From positions 1 through 32,111 of the forward strand of contig DAIDJF010000062.1 of the NCBI GenBank assembly GCA_027451525.1: 32,111 nucleotides of DNA. Direction: 5' to 3'. This document shows positions 8,245-15,489 of this stretch, in pieces. The position numbers and the translations under genes are program-made. The notes under the pieces were generated by a model. It was not told the origin of the DNA. It saw only the letters and a program-made list of their open reading frames with translations, and did no database searches. Source of the stretch: Ktedonobacterales bacterium (GTDB lineage: Bacteria > Chloroflexota > Ktedonobacteria > Ktedonobacterales > Ktedonobacteraceae). Each line of letters begins with the position of its first letter. Positions within the stretch are counted from its first letter, which is position 1.

Positions 8245-8964
8245 GTGAACAGAATAGATCAGCTATTTTTTCTCATGCATATGCAGGTTCACAGATACAT
8301 CTTCTTACCGAAAACATTCGCGGGCTTGATATCATTACAGTTTCTTCAGCAAGCACTCAACTCATTTGGGTATCCAGCGGTGGCCTTTTTCGTCATGATT
8401 GAAAGCTCTGGTATCCCATTTCCGGGTGAAACGATGCTCCTGCTTGCCTCTTTCTATGCCGCTGCGGTCAACCACAGCCTCTCACTCCCACTGATTATCG
8501 GTAGTGCAGCAGCTGGAGCGATTATCGGCGACAACCTGGGCTATAGTGTGGGCTATACAGGTGGACGCAAGATTGTACAACGCTATGGACGCTATGTATT
8601 TTTAAAACCACGTGACCTGGAGCGGGCCGAGAAATTTTTTGCGCGTCATGGCGATAAAACGGTTTTCCTGGGCCGTTTTGTCGCGATCCTCCGCGCCTGG
8701 GCGGCCTTTCTCGCGGGTATCAACCATATGCGCTGGACCACCTTTCTCATCTACAATGCTGCTGGTGGCATTCTTTGGGCAACCATTTTCGGGCTACTCG
8801 GCTATTTCGCAGGTCGCATCTTTCATAACAATTTCGCACAGGTGCAACATCTCGCGGGAACGCTAAGCCTGTTGCTTGGCATTGGCATTGTCGTCATCGT
8901 CGCAATCATCATTGCAATTGTTCTGCTACGCCGCAAACGTTTCCCACACGCCCCCTCCCAATAA
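8245..8964 (+). CDS. DedA-family membrane protein
   Basis: A 239-residue inner-membrane protein of the DedA/SNARE-associated (VTT) family. Markers are Glu53 and the GIPFPGET motif (56-63), GDNLGYSVGYTGGR (95-108) with Asp96, and GRFVAILRAWAAFLAG (143-158) with Arg144 and Arg150, corresponding to the GRFxPxxR motif needed in studied members. The protein ends in a hydrophobic helix and a short basic tail. Some DedA proteins are undecaprenyl-phosphate flippases and others affect membrane homeostasis; the neighbouring polyprenyl-dependent glycosyltransferases favour lipid carrier recycling here (inference). Start: GTG at 8245, four bases after GGAAAGG; the N-terminus before the first motif is about 30 residues longer than usual, so a later start is possible. 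Confidence 0.88.
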   Translation: MNRIDQLFFLMHMQVHRYIFLPKTFAGLISLQFLQQALNSFGYPAVAFFVMIESSGIPFPGETMLLLASFYAAAVNHSLSLPLIIGSAAAGAIIGDNLGYSVGYTGGRKIVQRYGRYVFLKPRDLERAEKFFARHGDKTVFLGRFVAILRAWAAFLAGINHMRWTTFLIYNAAGGILWATIFGLLGYFAGRIFHNNFAQVQHLAGTLSLLLGIGIVVIVAIIIAIVLLRRKRFPHAPSQ

Positions 8965-8989
8965 CGCCCTATCCCTGTATGGATGAGTG

Positions 8990-8998
8990 TGCTACAAT
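8990..8998 (+). promoter_or_regulatory. Extended -10 box TGCTACAAT before the pseudokinase gene
   Basis: TGC plus TACAAT forms an extended -10 element 26 bases after the dedA stop. No -35 match is seen. A transcript from here would begin near 9005 and supports the kinase-like start at 9054 rather than the in-frame ATG at 8979, which lies upstream of this box. Confidence 0.45.
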
Positions 8999-9053
8999 GG
9001 AACCGAGCATAACAATGCAGCATTTCATCATGCAGGAAATGGGAGTTTGTCGT

Positions 9054-10574
9054 ATGGCAACACTGGAAGATGGTCGAAGTATTGAACAGTATCGGATTAT
9101 TCGTTGGCTGGGTTCGGGGGCGTCAGGTGAATGCTACGAGGCCGAAGATACAATACAGTTACGCAAGGTGACACTTAAACTGGTACACCCCTGGGCACGC
9201 CTCACAGAGTCGGCGCGACGACAATTTTTCCGCGAAATGCAGGGTATCAGCGGTCTCAATCATCCCTATCTGGCAACTATACTGGACTACGGCGAGAGCG
9301 GCAACTACCTGTATATTGCGCGTCGCTATGCCAGTCCCGGTTCACTACTCGGCCAGCAAGGTCGCGCATGGTTTCGCTTCCCTCTCGCACCCGCTGATGC
9401 AATCCTCTACGCCCATCAATTAGCACAGGCGTTACAGACGATCCACAGTCAGGGCTATATTCATGGCTCGCTCACGCTCTCAAATATTCTGGTGTTGCGC
9501 GGCCCCAACCTGGACCAAGAACCAGATTTTGCGCCTTTTCTGCTTGCTGATGTGGGGATTACAAATTTTGCGCGCCGCTTTGGACAACTTTCGCAAGCAA
9601 CACCCCCGCTGACCTTTGCCCCAGAACAGTTCGGTGGCCGTCTAATTGATGCCAGTGACCAGTACGCCCTGGCAGTCCTACTCTGTCTCTGGCTCACAGG
9701 GCGCCCACCTTTTATAGGGTCAGCAGAAGAGATTGAGTATCACAAACTCACCTCAACCATTCAGCCATTGCATCAGCTCAATGCACGCGTCACACTACGC
9801 CAGGAGGGCATATTACTACGCGCTTTAAGCGTTTATCCCGATGAACGCTATCCTTCTATCCTTGCTTTTACCGAAGCGTTGCTCTCATCGCTCGACACGC
9901 CAGCGCAGGTAATGCCGATAGAGCATGTTTCTGTCCCAGCTCCACACAATGGCGTCATGCATTCTACACCTGCGCAAGCGGTTGTGATTGCGGAACAACT
10001 TCCCATGCTCTTGCCGCCACGTGAGAATCCTCCCCCATCGCCCACAACGCCTCCGCTTGAAAACACCACATCTCTACTCAAAACAGCATTGCCCACAAAT
10101 ATTTTACCCGCAGAAGGACAGGCAAGTGCGCTTTCACCTGTAGAACAGAGCGATCCACCACATGTGCCTATCGAAGCATACGAAGAACATGCGCCTGTCG
10201 AAGTGTACGAGGAGGATGAAGTCGGCATTGAACGCACACCTCAGCCCTACTTGCTTGCCTATTTGCCCCAAATTGCGGCTGCGCTGACCTTTCCTCTCGT
10301 CGGCGACACTATCGCGATAGGGCGAGCAGGCTCAAGCGATATTGTTCTTGATCAGGATGGCTCTATTTCACGCCACCATGCTATTCTCAAACGTGAGCAA
10401 ACGGGGTATACTATTTACGATCAGCGTAGCACGCTTGGTGTTATTGTCAATGGCACTCCCCTGGCAGAAGGCGTCGGGCATCTACTCACACCACACGATC
10501 AGGTTACCATTGGAGCTTATACGCTGAAACTTGAATGGCACACCGAAGCAAGCAGACCCGAATACAACGCATAA
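9054..10574 (+). CDS. Ser/Thr kinase-like protein (probable pseudokinase) with C-terminal FHA domain
   Basis: 506 residues from ATG 9054, chosen because GGGAG lies eight bases upstream and the kinase fold starts at once; an in-frame ATG at 8979 would add 25 residues (numbers below count from that longer form). The kinase-like domain is about 38-305: glycine loop LGSGASGECY (44-53), Lys67 in VTLKLV, Glu86, DVG (191-193) in place of DFG, APE (214-216) and SDQYAL. The catalytic loop reads HGSLTLSN (162-169) instead of HRDxKxxN, so the catalytic Asp is missing and activity is unlikely. A Pro/Thr-rich linker (about 310-420) leads to an FHA domain (about 440-519) with Gly448-Arg449, SRHH (464-467) and Asn491, which should bind phosphothreonine. 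No membrane segment. It likely acts as a phospho-dependent scaffold. Confidence 0.85.
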   Translation: MATLEDGRSIEQYRIIRWLGSGASGECYEAEDTIQLRKVTLKLVHPWARLTESARRQFFREMQGISGLNHPYLATILDYGESGNYLYIARRYASPGSLLGQQGRAWFRFPLAPADAILYAHQLAQALQTIHSQGYIHGSLTLSNILVLRGPNLDQEPDFAPFLLADVGITNFARRFGQLSQATPPLTFAPEQFGGRLIDASDQYALAVLLCLWLTGRPPFIGSAEEIEYHKLTSTIQPLHQLNARVTLRQEGILLRALSVYPDERYPSILAFTEALLSSLDTPAQVMPIEHVSVPAPHNGVMHSTPAQAVVIAEQLPMLLPPRENPPPSPTTPPLENTTSLLKTALPTNILPAEGQASALSPVEQSDPPHVPIEAYEEHAPVEVYEEDEVGIERTPQPYLLAYLPQIAAALTFPLVGDTIAIGRAGSSDIVLDQDGSISRHHAILKREQTGYTIYDQRSTLGVIVNGTPLAEGVGHLLTPHDQVTIGAYTLKLEWHTEASRPEYNA

Positions 10575-10634
10575 AGTGCCTCTATAGTAGCAGCTCATGA
10601 GACTCATAGCACAGGATCAAAGGGAGCATGTATT

Positions 10635-12281
10635 ATGCAGATCAGTCCACAAGCAGCACAAGCGCAGTCTGCACAAGGTTTGGCATATAAATGGGTAGTG
10701 GCTTTTGTAGTGGTCATCGGGGTATTCATGAGCATTCTCGACCAGACAATTGTCAATATTGCTATTCCCCGCCTGCAAACCGCCTTTGGAGCCGACATCC
10801 ATAGCGTGCAATGGGTCCTGACGGGCTATATTTTGACCCAAGGCGTTATCACACCAACGGCAGGCTTTTTTGCCGACCTGTTGGGAACCAAACGTTTCTA
10901 CATTATTAGTCTCGCGGCCTTTACGCTCGGCTCGGCTCTCTGTGGGCTGGCATGGAACCTGCCCATGCTGATTTTTTTCCGTGTCCTGCAAGGTGCTGGC
11001 GGGGCCGCCCTCTTCCCGCTTTCTATCACCATGCTCTTCCGTGAGTTCCCGCCACAGGAACGCGGTATCGCTTCTGGTTTCTTCGGCATTCCCGCCCTGC
11101 TTGCACCCGCGCTTGGCCCTACGCTCGGCGGCTATCTGGTCACCTATGTGGGCTGGCAGTCCATTTTCTATATTAATGTTCCCATCGGAATCGTGGCCGT
11201 CATCCTGGTCAGCATTTTTATTCGCGAGTATCGTACAGTTACAGGTCTTCGCTTCGATTTTGTGGGGTTCTTCTTTGCCGCGCTCGGTCTCGGCACACTC
11301 CTCTACGGCCTTTCTGACGCCAGCACTGACGGATGGACCTCACCTATAGTAATTGGGTTTATCATTATAGGATTCCTCTCACTGACAAGCTTCACGATTG
11401 TAGAGTTATATCTTGCCGGTCGCGAGCAGCAACCATTGCTTGACCTGCGCCTCTTCAGAAATGGTCCATTTCGCAGCAGCATGATCGCGAATATCTTTGT
11501 AGTCTTTGGTCTCTTCGGTGGCATTTTCCTCTTCCCCATCTACTTGCAAAGCATTCGCGGCCAAAGCGCATTCCAGGCGGGTCTCATTCTTCTACCACAA
11601 GCGTTAGCCTCAATGGTTAGCGTGCTCATCGGAGGTCGCCTTGTGGACCGCATTGGCGTACGCGCCGTCGTCATTCCCGGTCTGCTACTCCTGGGAATCG
11701 CCACATGGCAACTGACCTTTATCTCGCTCTACACACCCTTCTGGTGGTTACAGACGCTGTTTATTATACGAGGATTAGGCCTGGGTCTATGCATTCAACC
11801 GTTGACAGTCTCCAGCCTCGCTGAGATTGGGCCACGTCAATTGCCGCAAGCATCTTCTATCAACACCGTCATCCGCTCCGTCTCTAGCTCACTAGGGATC
11901 GCAATTCTAGCCACGCTGGTACAGACGCAGAGTCAGGTTCACTATGCACGTCTGGCAGAACAGGTCACGCCATCCTCACACCTCGCGCAATTCGCCCAAC
12001 AGTTGCAAGGCTATTTTGTCTCACAGGGCTATGATCTGCTCAATGCGAAAAGCGCGGCCCTGCAAATCATTAGCGGACTTATCACCGAGCAAGCTTTCAT
12101 TCTTGCCATCCAGAACGCGTTTACGTTTAGCGTTGTCATTGTCGCGCTCGCCATTGTTGCCGTCTTCTTTGTGCGCCAGAGTCCAACGATCATGCGCAAT
12201 GCCCGACCGAGCAGCAGCACGCCAGGGAGTGCGGATGCCGCCGACGAAGAAGACGTCGTGCCCTTGATTTTTGCGGAATAG
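10635..12281 (+). CDS. MFS transporter, DHA2 (14-TM) drug:H+ antiporter
   Basis: A 548-residue major facilitator of the EmrB/QacA (DHA2) type that exports drugs or other lipophilic compounds by proton antiport. Visible family motifs are D1 LDQTIVNIAIP (35-45) in helix 1, motif A GFFADLLGTKR (77-87) between helices 2 and 3, and the antiporter motif C GIPALLAPALGPTLGGYL (151-168) in helix 5. Length and the number of hydrophobic segments fit 14 helices; the C-terminal 30 residues are polar and acidic. Start ATG follows AAGGGAG by eight bases. It lies 60 bases after the pseudokinase gene, so co-transcription is possible. No TetR- or MarR-type regulator is adjacent. The substrate is not predictable. 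Confidence 0.92.
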   Translation: MQISPQAAQAQSAQGLAYKWVVAFVVVIGVFMSILDQTIVNIAIPRLQTAFGADIHSVQWVLTGYILTQGVITPTAGFFADLLGTKRFYIISLAAFTLGSALCGLAWNLPMLIFFRVLQGAGGAALFPLSITMLFREFPPQERGIASGFFGIPALLAPALGPTLGGYLVTYVGWQSIFYINVPIGIVAVILVSIFIREYRTVTGLRFDFVGFFFAALGLGTLLYGLSDASTDGWTSPIVIGFIIIGFLSLTSFTIVELYLAGREQQPLLDLRLFRNGPFRSSMIANIFVVFGLFGGIFLFPIYLQSIRGQSAFQAGLILLPQALASMVSVLIGGRLVDRIGVRAVVIPGLLLLGIATWQLTFISLYTPFWWLQTLFIIRGLGLGLCIQPLTVSSLAEIGPRQLPQASSINTVIRSVSSSLGIAILATLVQTQSQVHYARLAEQVTPSSHLAQFAQQLQGYFVSQGYDLLNAKSAALQIISGLITEQAFILAIQNAFTFSVVIVALAIVAVFFVRQSPTIMRNARPSSSTPGSADAADEEDVVPLIFAE

Positions 12282-12287
12282 TGATTA

Positions 12288-12316
12288 TTGCATAAATGTA
12301 GCGTATAGCGTATAAC
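12288..12316 (+). promoter_or_regulatory. Possible promoter for the small anchored protein
   Basis: TTGCAT (12288-12293), a 17-base spacer and TATAAC (12311-12316) lie about 100 bases before the ATG at 12414. The -35 match is weak (3 of 6), the -10 match is good (5 of 6). Confidence 0.35.
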
Positions 12317-12339
12317 AAAGATATACAGCGGAAATAACG

Positions 12340-12385
12340 CGCACCACGTAGAGGCCGCCCTAAAAAGCGATCTCCACGCGGTGCG
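12340..12385. promoter_or_regulatory. Imperfect hairpin between the MFS and small protein genes
   Basis: CGCACCACGTAGAG (12340-12353) and CTCCACGCGGTGCG (12372-12385) pair in 12 of 14 positions, with an 18-base loop. The two mismatches are A-C on the plus strand but would be G-U pairs in a minus-strand RNA. No U-run follows on the plus strand. It may be a transcription pause, a leader structure or a DNA palindrome for a regulator. Confidence 0.35.
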
Positions 12386-12413
12386 TTGCCCTTCATACTC
12401 GGAGAACTATATT

Positions 12414-12821
12414 ATGAGCATAGTGATTATTGGCGTTCTCTTCGCTATCGCTATAGGGGCGGCAATTGCCCTCGTGTTCATCGTGCGCAGTGAGCCAAAT
12501 GAAGAGCGTGCGCAGCCAGAACATATTACAGGCACCGCACCAGTTGCAGCAGTCACGCCCGCCGCTTCCGAGGAGGCTGAAGAGTCTCCGGCACTAAACT
12601 TGCCGCCTGTACTTGAAGAAGAGGTCAGCGAGATTGTGTTTCATCCACAAACGTATGAACTCTCCCACGAGCTACAGACAATTCGACAGCAGATGCAGCA
12701 GCTAGAGCAACGCCTGAATGTTGTAACCATTGCGCTTGAACAGGCGCAACATGCACAAAATGGACATTTTTCGACACCAGTAGATCATACACCGGTGCCA
12801 GAAACGCCACCACATCCGTAA
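12414..12821 (+). CDS. Small membrane-anchored protein with C-terminal coiled coil
   Basis: 135 residues, not matched to a known family. The start is ATG 12414, nine bases after CGGAG; an in-frame GTG 33 bases upstream is less likely because it has no ribosome site. Residues 2-23 form one hydrophobic helix (IVIIGVLFAIAIGAAIALVF), followed by an acidic, Ala/Pro-rich stretch (24-75) and a heptad-like segment about 83-120 (LQTIRQQMQQLEQRLNVV) that is probably a coiled coil. The layout is an N-terminal anchor holding a soluble oligomerising tail, which by charge (Arg after the helix) probably faces the cytoplasm. It lies about 130 bases after the exporter gene and ends at a strong hairpin. Function is not inferred. 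Confidence 0.6.
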   Translation: MSIVIIGVLFAIAIGAAIALVFIVRSEPNEERAQPEHITGTAPVAAVTPAASEEAEESPALNLPPVLEEEVSEIVFHPQTYELSHELQTIRQQMQQLEQRLNVVTIALEQAQHAQNGHFSTPVDHTPVPETPPHP

Positions 12822-12824
12822 TAA

Positions 12825-12865
12825 AAGTTGGTCCAGATCTCGTATGTTGAGATCTAGACCAACTT
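12825..12865 (-). terminator. Hairpin terminator between convergent genes
   Basis: A 17-bp stem (12825-12841 with 12849-12865) has one mismatch and a 7-base loop. On the minus strand the mismatch becomes a G-U pair and the stem is followed by CTTTTATTA-like U-rich sequence, so it mainly terminates the zinc-ribbon protein gene. It starts four bases after the stop of the plus-strand small protein gene and may serve both. Confidence 0.8.
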
Positions 12866-12898
12866 CTCGCATACCCTTCATGGAAGACGGCATCCAGC

Positions 12899-14236
12899 CT
12901 ATAGCGGTGTATAACTGAAGTTCGATACCTGGATATTTTCGTTATCATAGTAACCCGACAGGTATGTGATAGCTACTTTAGTAGGTTGGAAAGGTACAAT
13001 AGTGAGGCTATGCGTTTCAGCGTCTATCGTGAAGGTCAACGTATTCCCCTTGATACTCAATAAGAGGTTTGTGCTTTGTCTCGTAGATGTAACGTTCTGT
13101 GCCAACGTTTTCACAACGGCTCCCGCCCCTGATATCGAGTACATTGACCATTGCCCTGCATGGCAAAATTCAGCTAAAAAGCCTGAGTTCGCGTTCTGTT
13201 CAGCCAAACCAACGCAGTTATAATATGGGGTGTTATCTCCATTACTGTCTACGCTATCGGTGACACCGACAGAATTATCGGATGAGAACTGCTGACCGCT
13301 TGGCAATTGGAAGTAGAGATAACCACGTGACTCGCCAGAGTTAATCGTAATCGTTGTACCGCAAGAGATCCCACCGATATTTGCTGGTGTCCATGCTCCA
13401 CCATTGTTATCACAGCCAGGTCCTGGTTGTGCCGCGGAATAGCTATTTATCACGGCTGTAGTAGCAGTCGGGGTCACTGACGTTGGCGTGGAACCAGCAG
13501 GGGTAGATGTTGCGCCAGTCGAGGGCGTTGTCCCCGTGGTTGGCGTTATTCCCGCATTCGCCATCGCTAGCGCGGTCGCCGTCGCAGACGCATTGGGAGA
13601 ATTTTGTGTTGATGACGTCCCCTGATTGCCAGAAGTAGAGGGCTTATTTGCGGTACCAGGCAGTAGATGGAAAGCATTCAGCCCTATGACGCCAACAATA
13701 ATAATAACCACAATCACACCGATGATAGCAAATAATCCCACTTTATTGCCTCCTCGTCGTGGCGGCTGTGGTTGAGGAGGTGTTTTTGATGGGTCCACTC
13801 CATACTGCGGTTGTGGATATTGCATCCCACTCGGTGAATAACCAGGCGCGGAGGGATGACCATTGCCAGGATAAGGTGGAGGTGGAAGCGGCGCACCGTT
13901 AGCGGGTGTAGGAGAGGGAGGCATTGTTCCCGCTGTATAAAAAGGTGAAGGTGGAGAACCACTACCTGTGCCAGTATATGGCGGCTGAACAGGGGCATTA
14001 TTACCGGAATAAGAAGGTGACGAAGGGACATTGCTCAACGGATAGGCAGGCGACGATGGCGCACTCCCTGGATAAGGCGGCAACGTAGCACCAGAAGGTG
14101 CTCCCCCACTGGGATACGTCGGTTGGGCGGGAGATGATGTCACTGTGCCAGCAGATCGCAGTGTATACCCGCAGTTACCGCAAAATTCACTGTTTGCATC
14201 AACAGGCAGGCCACACCTCGGACATTTCGTTATCAT
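12899..14236 (-). CDS. Zinc-ribbon, proline-rich, single-TM protein with C-terminal ectodomain
   Basis: 445 residues in four parts. Residues 5-22 are a zinc ribbon (CPRCG...FCGNCG; Cys5, Cys8, Cys19, Cys22). Residues 30-160 are Pro/Ser/Tyr-rich low-complexity repeats (PYPG, PSSPxYxG). A membrane helix spans about 166-188, preceded by RRGGNK, so the zinc ribbon is predicted inside and the C-terminus outside. A Thr/Ser/Ala-rich linker (195-262) leads to a beta-rich outer domain (about 265-445) with paired cysteines, resembling in layout the LamG/DUF1080-like ectodomain of the kinase gene at 21214. Start ATG lies seven bases after AAGGAG. The layout suggests an envelope sensor or adaptor; the ligand is unknown. 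A near-consensus promoter lies about 185 bases upstream. Confidence 0.75.
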   Translation of the reverse strand: MITKCPRCGLPVDANSEFCGNCGYTLRSAGTVTSSPAQPTYPSGGAPSGATLPPYPGSAPSSPAYPLSNVPSSPSYSGNNAPVQPPYTGTGSGSPPSPFYTAGTMPPSPTPANGAPLPPPPYPGNGHPSAPGYSPSGMQYPQPQYGVDPSKTPPQPQPPRRGGNKVGLFAIIGVIVVIIIVGVIGLNAFHLLPGTANKPSTSGNQGTSSTQNSPNASATATALAMANAGITPTTGTTPSTGATSTPAGSTPTSVTPTATTAVINSYSAAQPGPGCDNNGGAWTPANIGGISCGTTITINSGESRGYLYFQLPSGQQFSSDNSVGVTDSVDSNGDNTPYYNCVGLAEQNANSGFLAEFCHAGQWSMYSISGAGAVVKTLAQNVTSTRQSTNLLLSIKGNTLTFTIDAETHSLTIVPFQPTKVAITYLSGYYDNENIQVSNFSYTPL

Positions 14237-14541
14237 TCAACAACTCCTTCTGATCACAAGAATAATTTTTCTTTGCGAGATGAACAAATTAGCAGGCTCT
14301 AAAGCGATAACATCTTGATCCATATGACGCTATCATATATTTAGACGGCATTCTTTTACGCTATACTACTAATATTGCCGCACAACATAAATTTTTCTTT
14401 TTTAACCACACAGTTAAGCTGCGCTAATAATACCAAATCAACTGAAAAGCGTCAAGTTACAGGCCATAATGAGCTATTTTCCATTTTTAAAAGAGATACA
14501 TTTTACATATCTTTATAAGAAAGTTAATAGAGACAAAACAA
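14237..14541. other. AT-rich leader and promoter region of the zinc-ribbon gene
   Basis: Strongly AT-rich DNA without a supported gene. It holds the minus-strand promoter at 14427-14455 and an untranslated leader of about 185 bases. I see no tRNA, riboswitch or clear repeat in the leader. Confidence 0.6.
14427..14455 (-). promoter_or_regulatory. Near-consensus promoter of the zinc-ribbon protein gene
   Basis: Read on the minus strand: TTGACG (14455-14450), a 17-base spacer, then TATTAT (14432-14427). Each hexamer matches the sigma-70 consensus in 5 of 6 positions. Confidence 0.7.
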
Positions 14542-14620
14542 GCAAGGCACAGAATAGATGTCAATCCAGGCTCGAAACGAACCGCCTGGAACTTTTTGCA
14601 GCATCTACGCTGTGCCTTGC
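14531..14620 (-). terminator. Large hairpin terminator of the gal-dppA operon
   Basis: An 11-bp perfect stem (GCAAGGCACAG at 14542-14552 with CTGTGCCTTGC at 14610-14620) is extended inward by TAGATG/CATCTA across a 2x2 loop, and CCAGG/CCTGG closes an apical hairpin. On the minus strand the stem is followed directly by TTGTTTTGTC. It lies about 28 bases past the dppA stop. The nearly 80-base size is unusual for an intrinsic terminator. Confidence 0.75.
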
Positions 14621-14647
14621 CAGCACTATTTTTGCATAAAAACGCTC

Positions 14648-15475
14648 TTAGCGATCTACTAGTGATCGTGTAAGCGTCACAATAGTAACGAATGTGCGGT
14701 AAAGATCAAGCAGGTTTTCGCCGAGCACGCGCACAGTGCGTCCATTCACACGCTCGACACCACGTATCCAGAGGGCCATCTCCGCCATGTCGGCGACCTG
14801 GAAGGTAATATCGACTGTCACAGGCAAACTAAAGGCAGGCGGACGCATCTCGGCAAAGCGGCGCACGGCCTGTTCCGCTCCTGCGCGTAGTCGCTCACAC
14901 GCGACCTCTGGATGCAGATTAACTGAGGCAAAACGCCCAATTGACTCTTTCACCACCACTTTTTCCGCTGCTGGCGCAATAAACTGTGCCTCTTGCGCAG
15001 TCACGGCATCGCCACTCACAAAAATAATCGGAACCTGATAATGAGCCGCAACCAGAGCATTCAGACCCGACTCGCCCACCACAGTCCCATTGATACGCAC
15101 CTCCCAGATTGCCGCTGGATTGTAAGTGTGCGAGAGGACACTGCGTTCGGCTCCAATGGAGCCATGATAGCTGACAAAACACACGCCATCAAAGCTGCTA
15201 TCCAGCCCTTCCATCATATAGAGCGGCTTGTGTTTGCCCGTAATTAACGTTGCCCGACCAATCAGGTCTTGTGGATGCAGATTGCGCATATAGTGATGCG
15301 CGTCATTGACGACAAACTCGCTTGCCCCCGCCAACAGTGCGCCTCTGATAACCGCGTTGACCTCCGCCGTCAGCAAACGCCGCCCTTGCTCATATTCGGC
15401 ATTGCCCTCGATAATCTGCTCCCACGCGACGATACCGCTGGTTCCCTCAAAATCGGTTGAAAGATAGAGTTTCAC
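14648..15475 (-). CDS. dppA: D-aminopeptidase DppA-like, peptidase family M55
   Basis: A 275-residue zinc D-aminopeptidase. The known Bacillus DppA forms a decameric ring with a two-zinc site made of Asp8, Glu10, His60, His104 and Glu133. The same positions are visible here: Asp8 and Glu10 in STDFEG, His60 in NDAHHYMRN, His104 in SYHGSIG, and Glu135 in VVGESGLNA. Length equals that of the family. Family members release N-terminal D-amino acids, for example D-Ala from D-Ala-D-Ala peptides of cell-wall turnover. It is the last gene of the minus-strand operon, 14 bases after galK, and is followed by a hairpin terminator. No dipeptide ABC transporter is adjacent, and linkage to galactose genes is unusual. 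Confidence 0.92.
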   Translation of the reverse strand: MKLYLSTDFEGTSGIVAWEQIIEGNAEYEQGRRLLTAEVNAVIRGALLAGASEFVVNDAHHYMRNLHPQDLIGRATLITGKHKPLYMMEGLDSSFDGVCFVSYHGSIGAERSVLSHTYNPAAIWEVRINGTVVGESGLNALVAAHYQVPIIFVSGDAVTAQEAQFIAPAAEKVVVKESIGRFASVNLHPEVACERLRAGAEQAVRRFAEMRPPAFSLPVTVDITFQVADMAEMALWIRGVERVNGRTVRVLGENLLDLYRTFVTIVTLTRSLVDR

Positions 15476-15489
15476 ATTGCCTCCCTTGC

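Noticed and set aside
9848..10237. A Ser/Gly/Cys-rich minus-strand frame
   Set aside because: It mirrors the Pro/Thr-rich linker of the pseudokinase-FHA gene and has no start signals.
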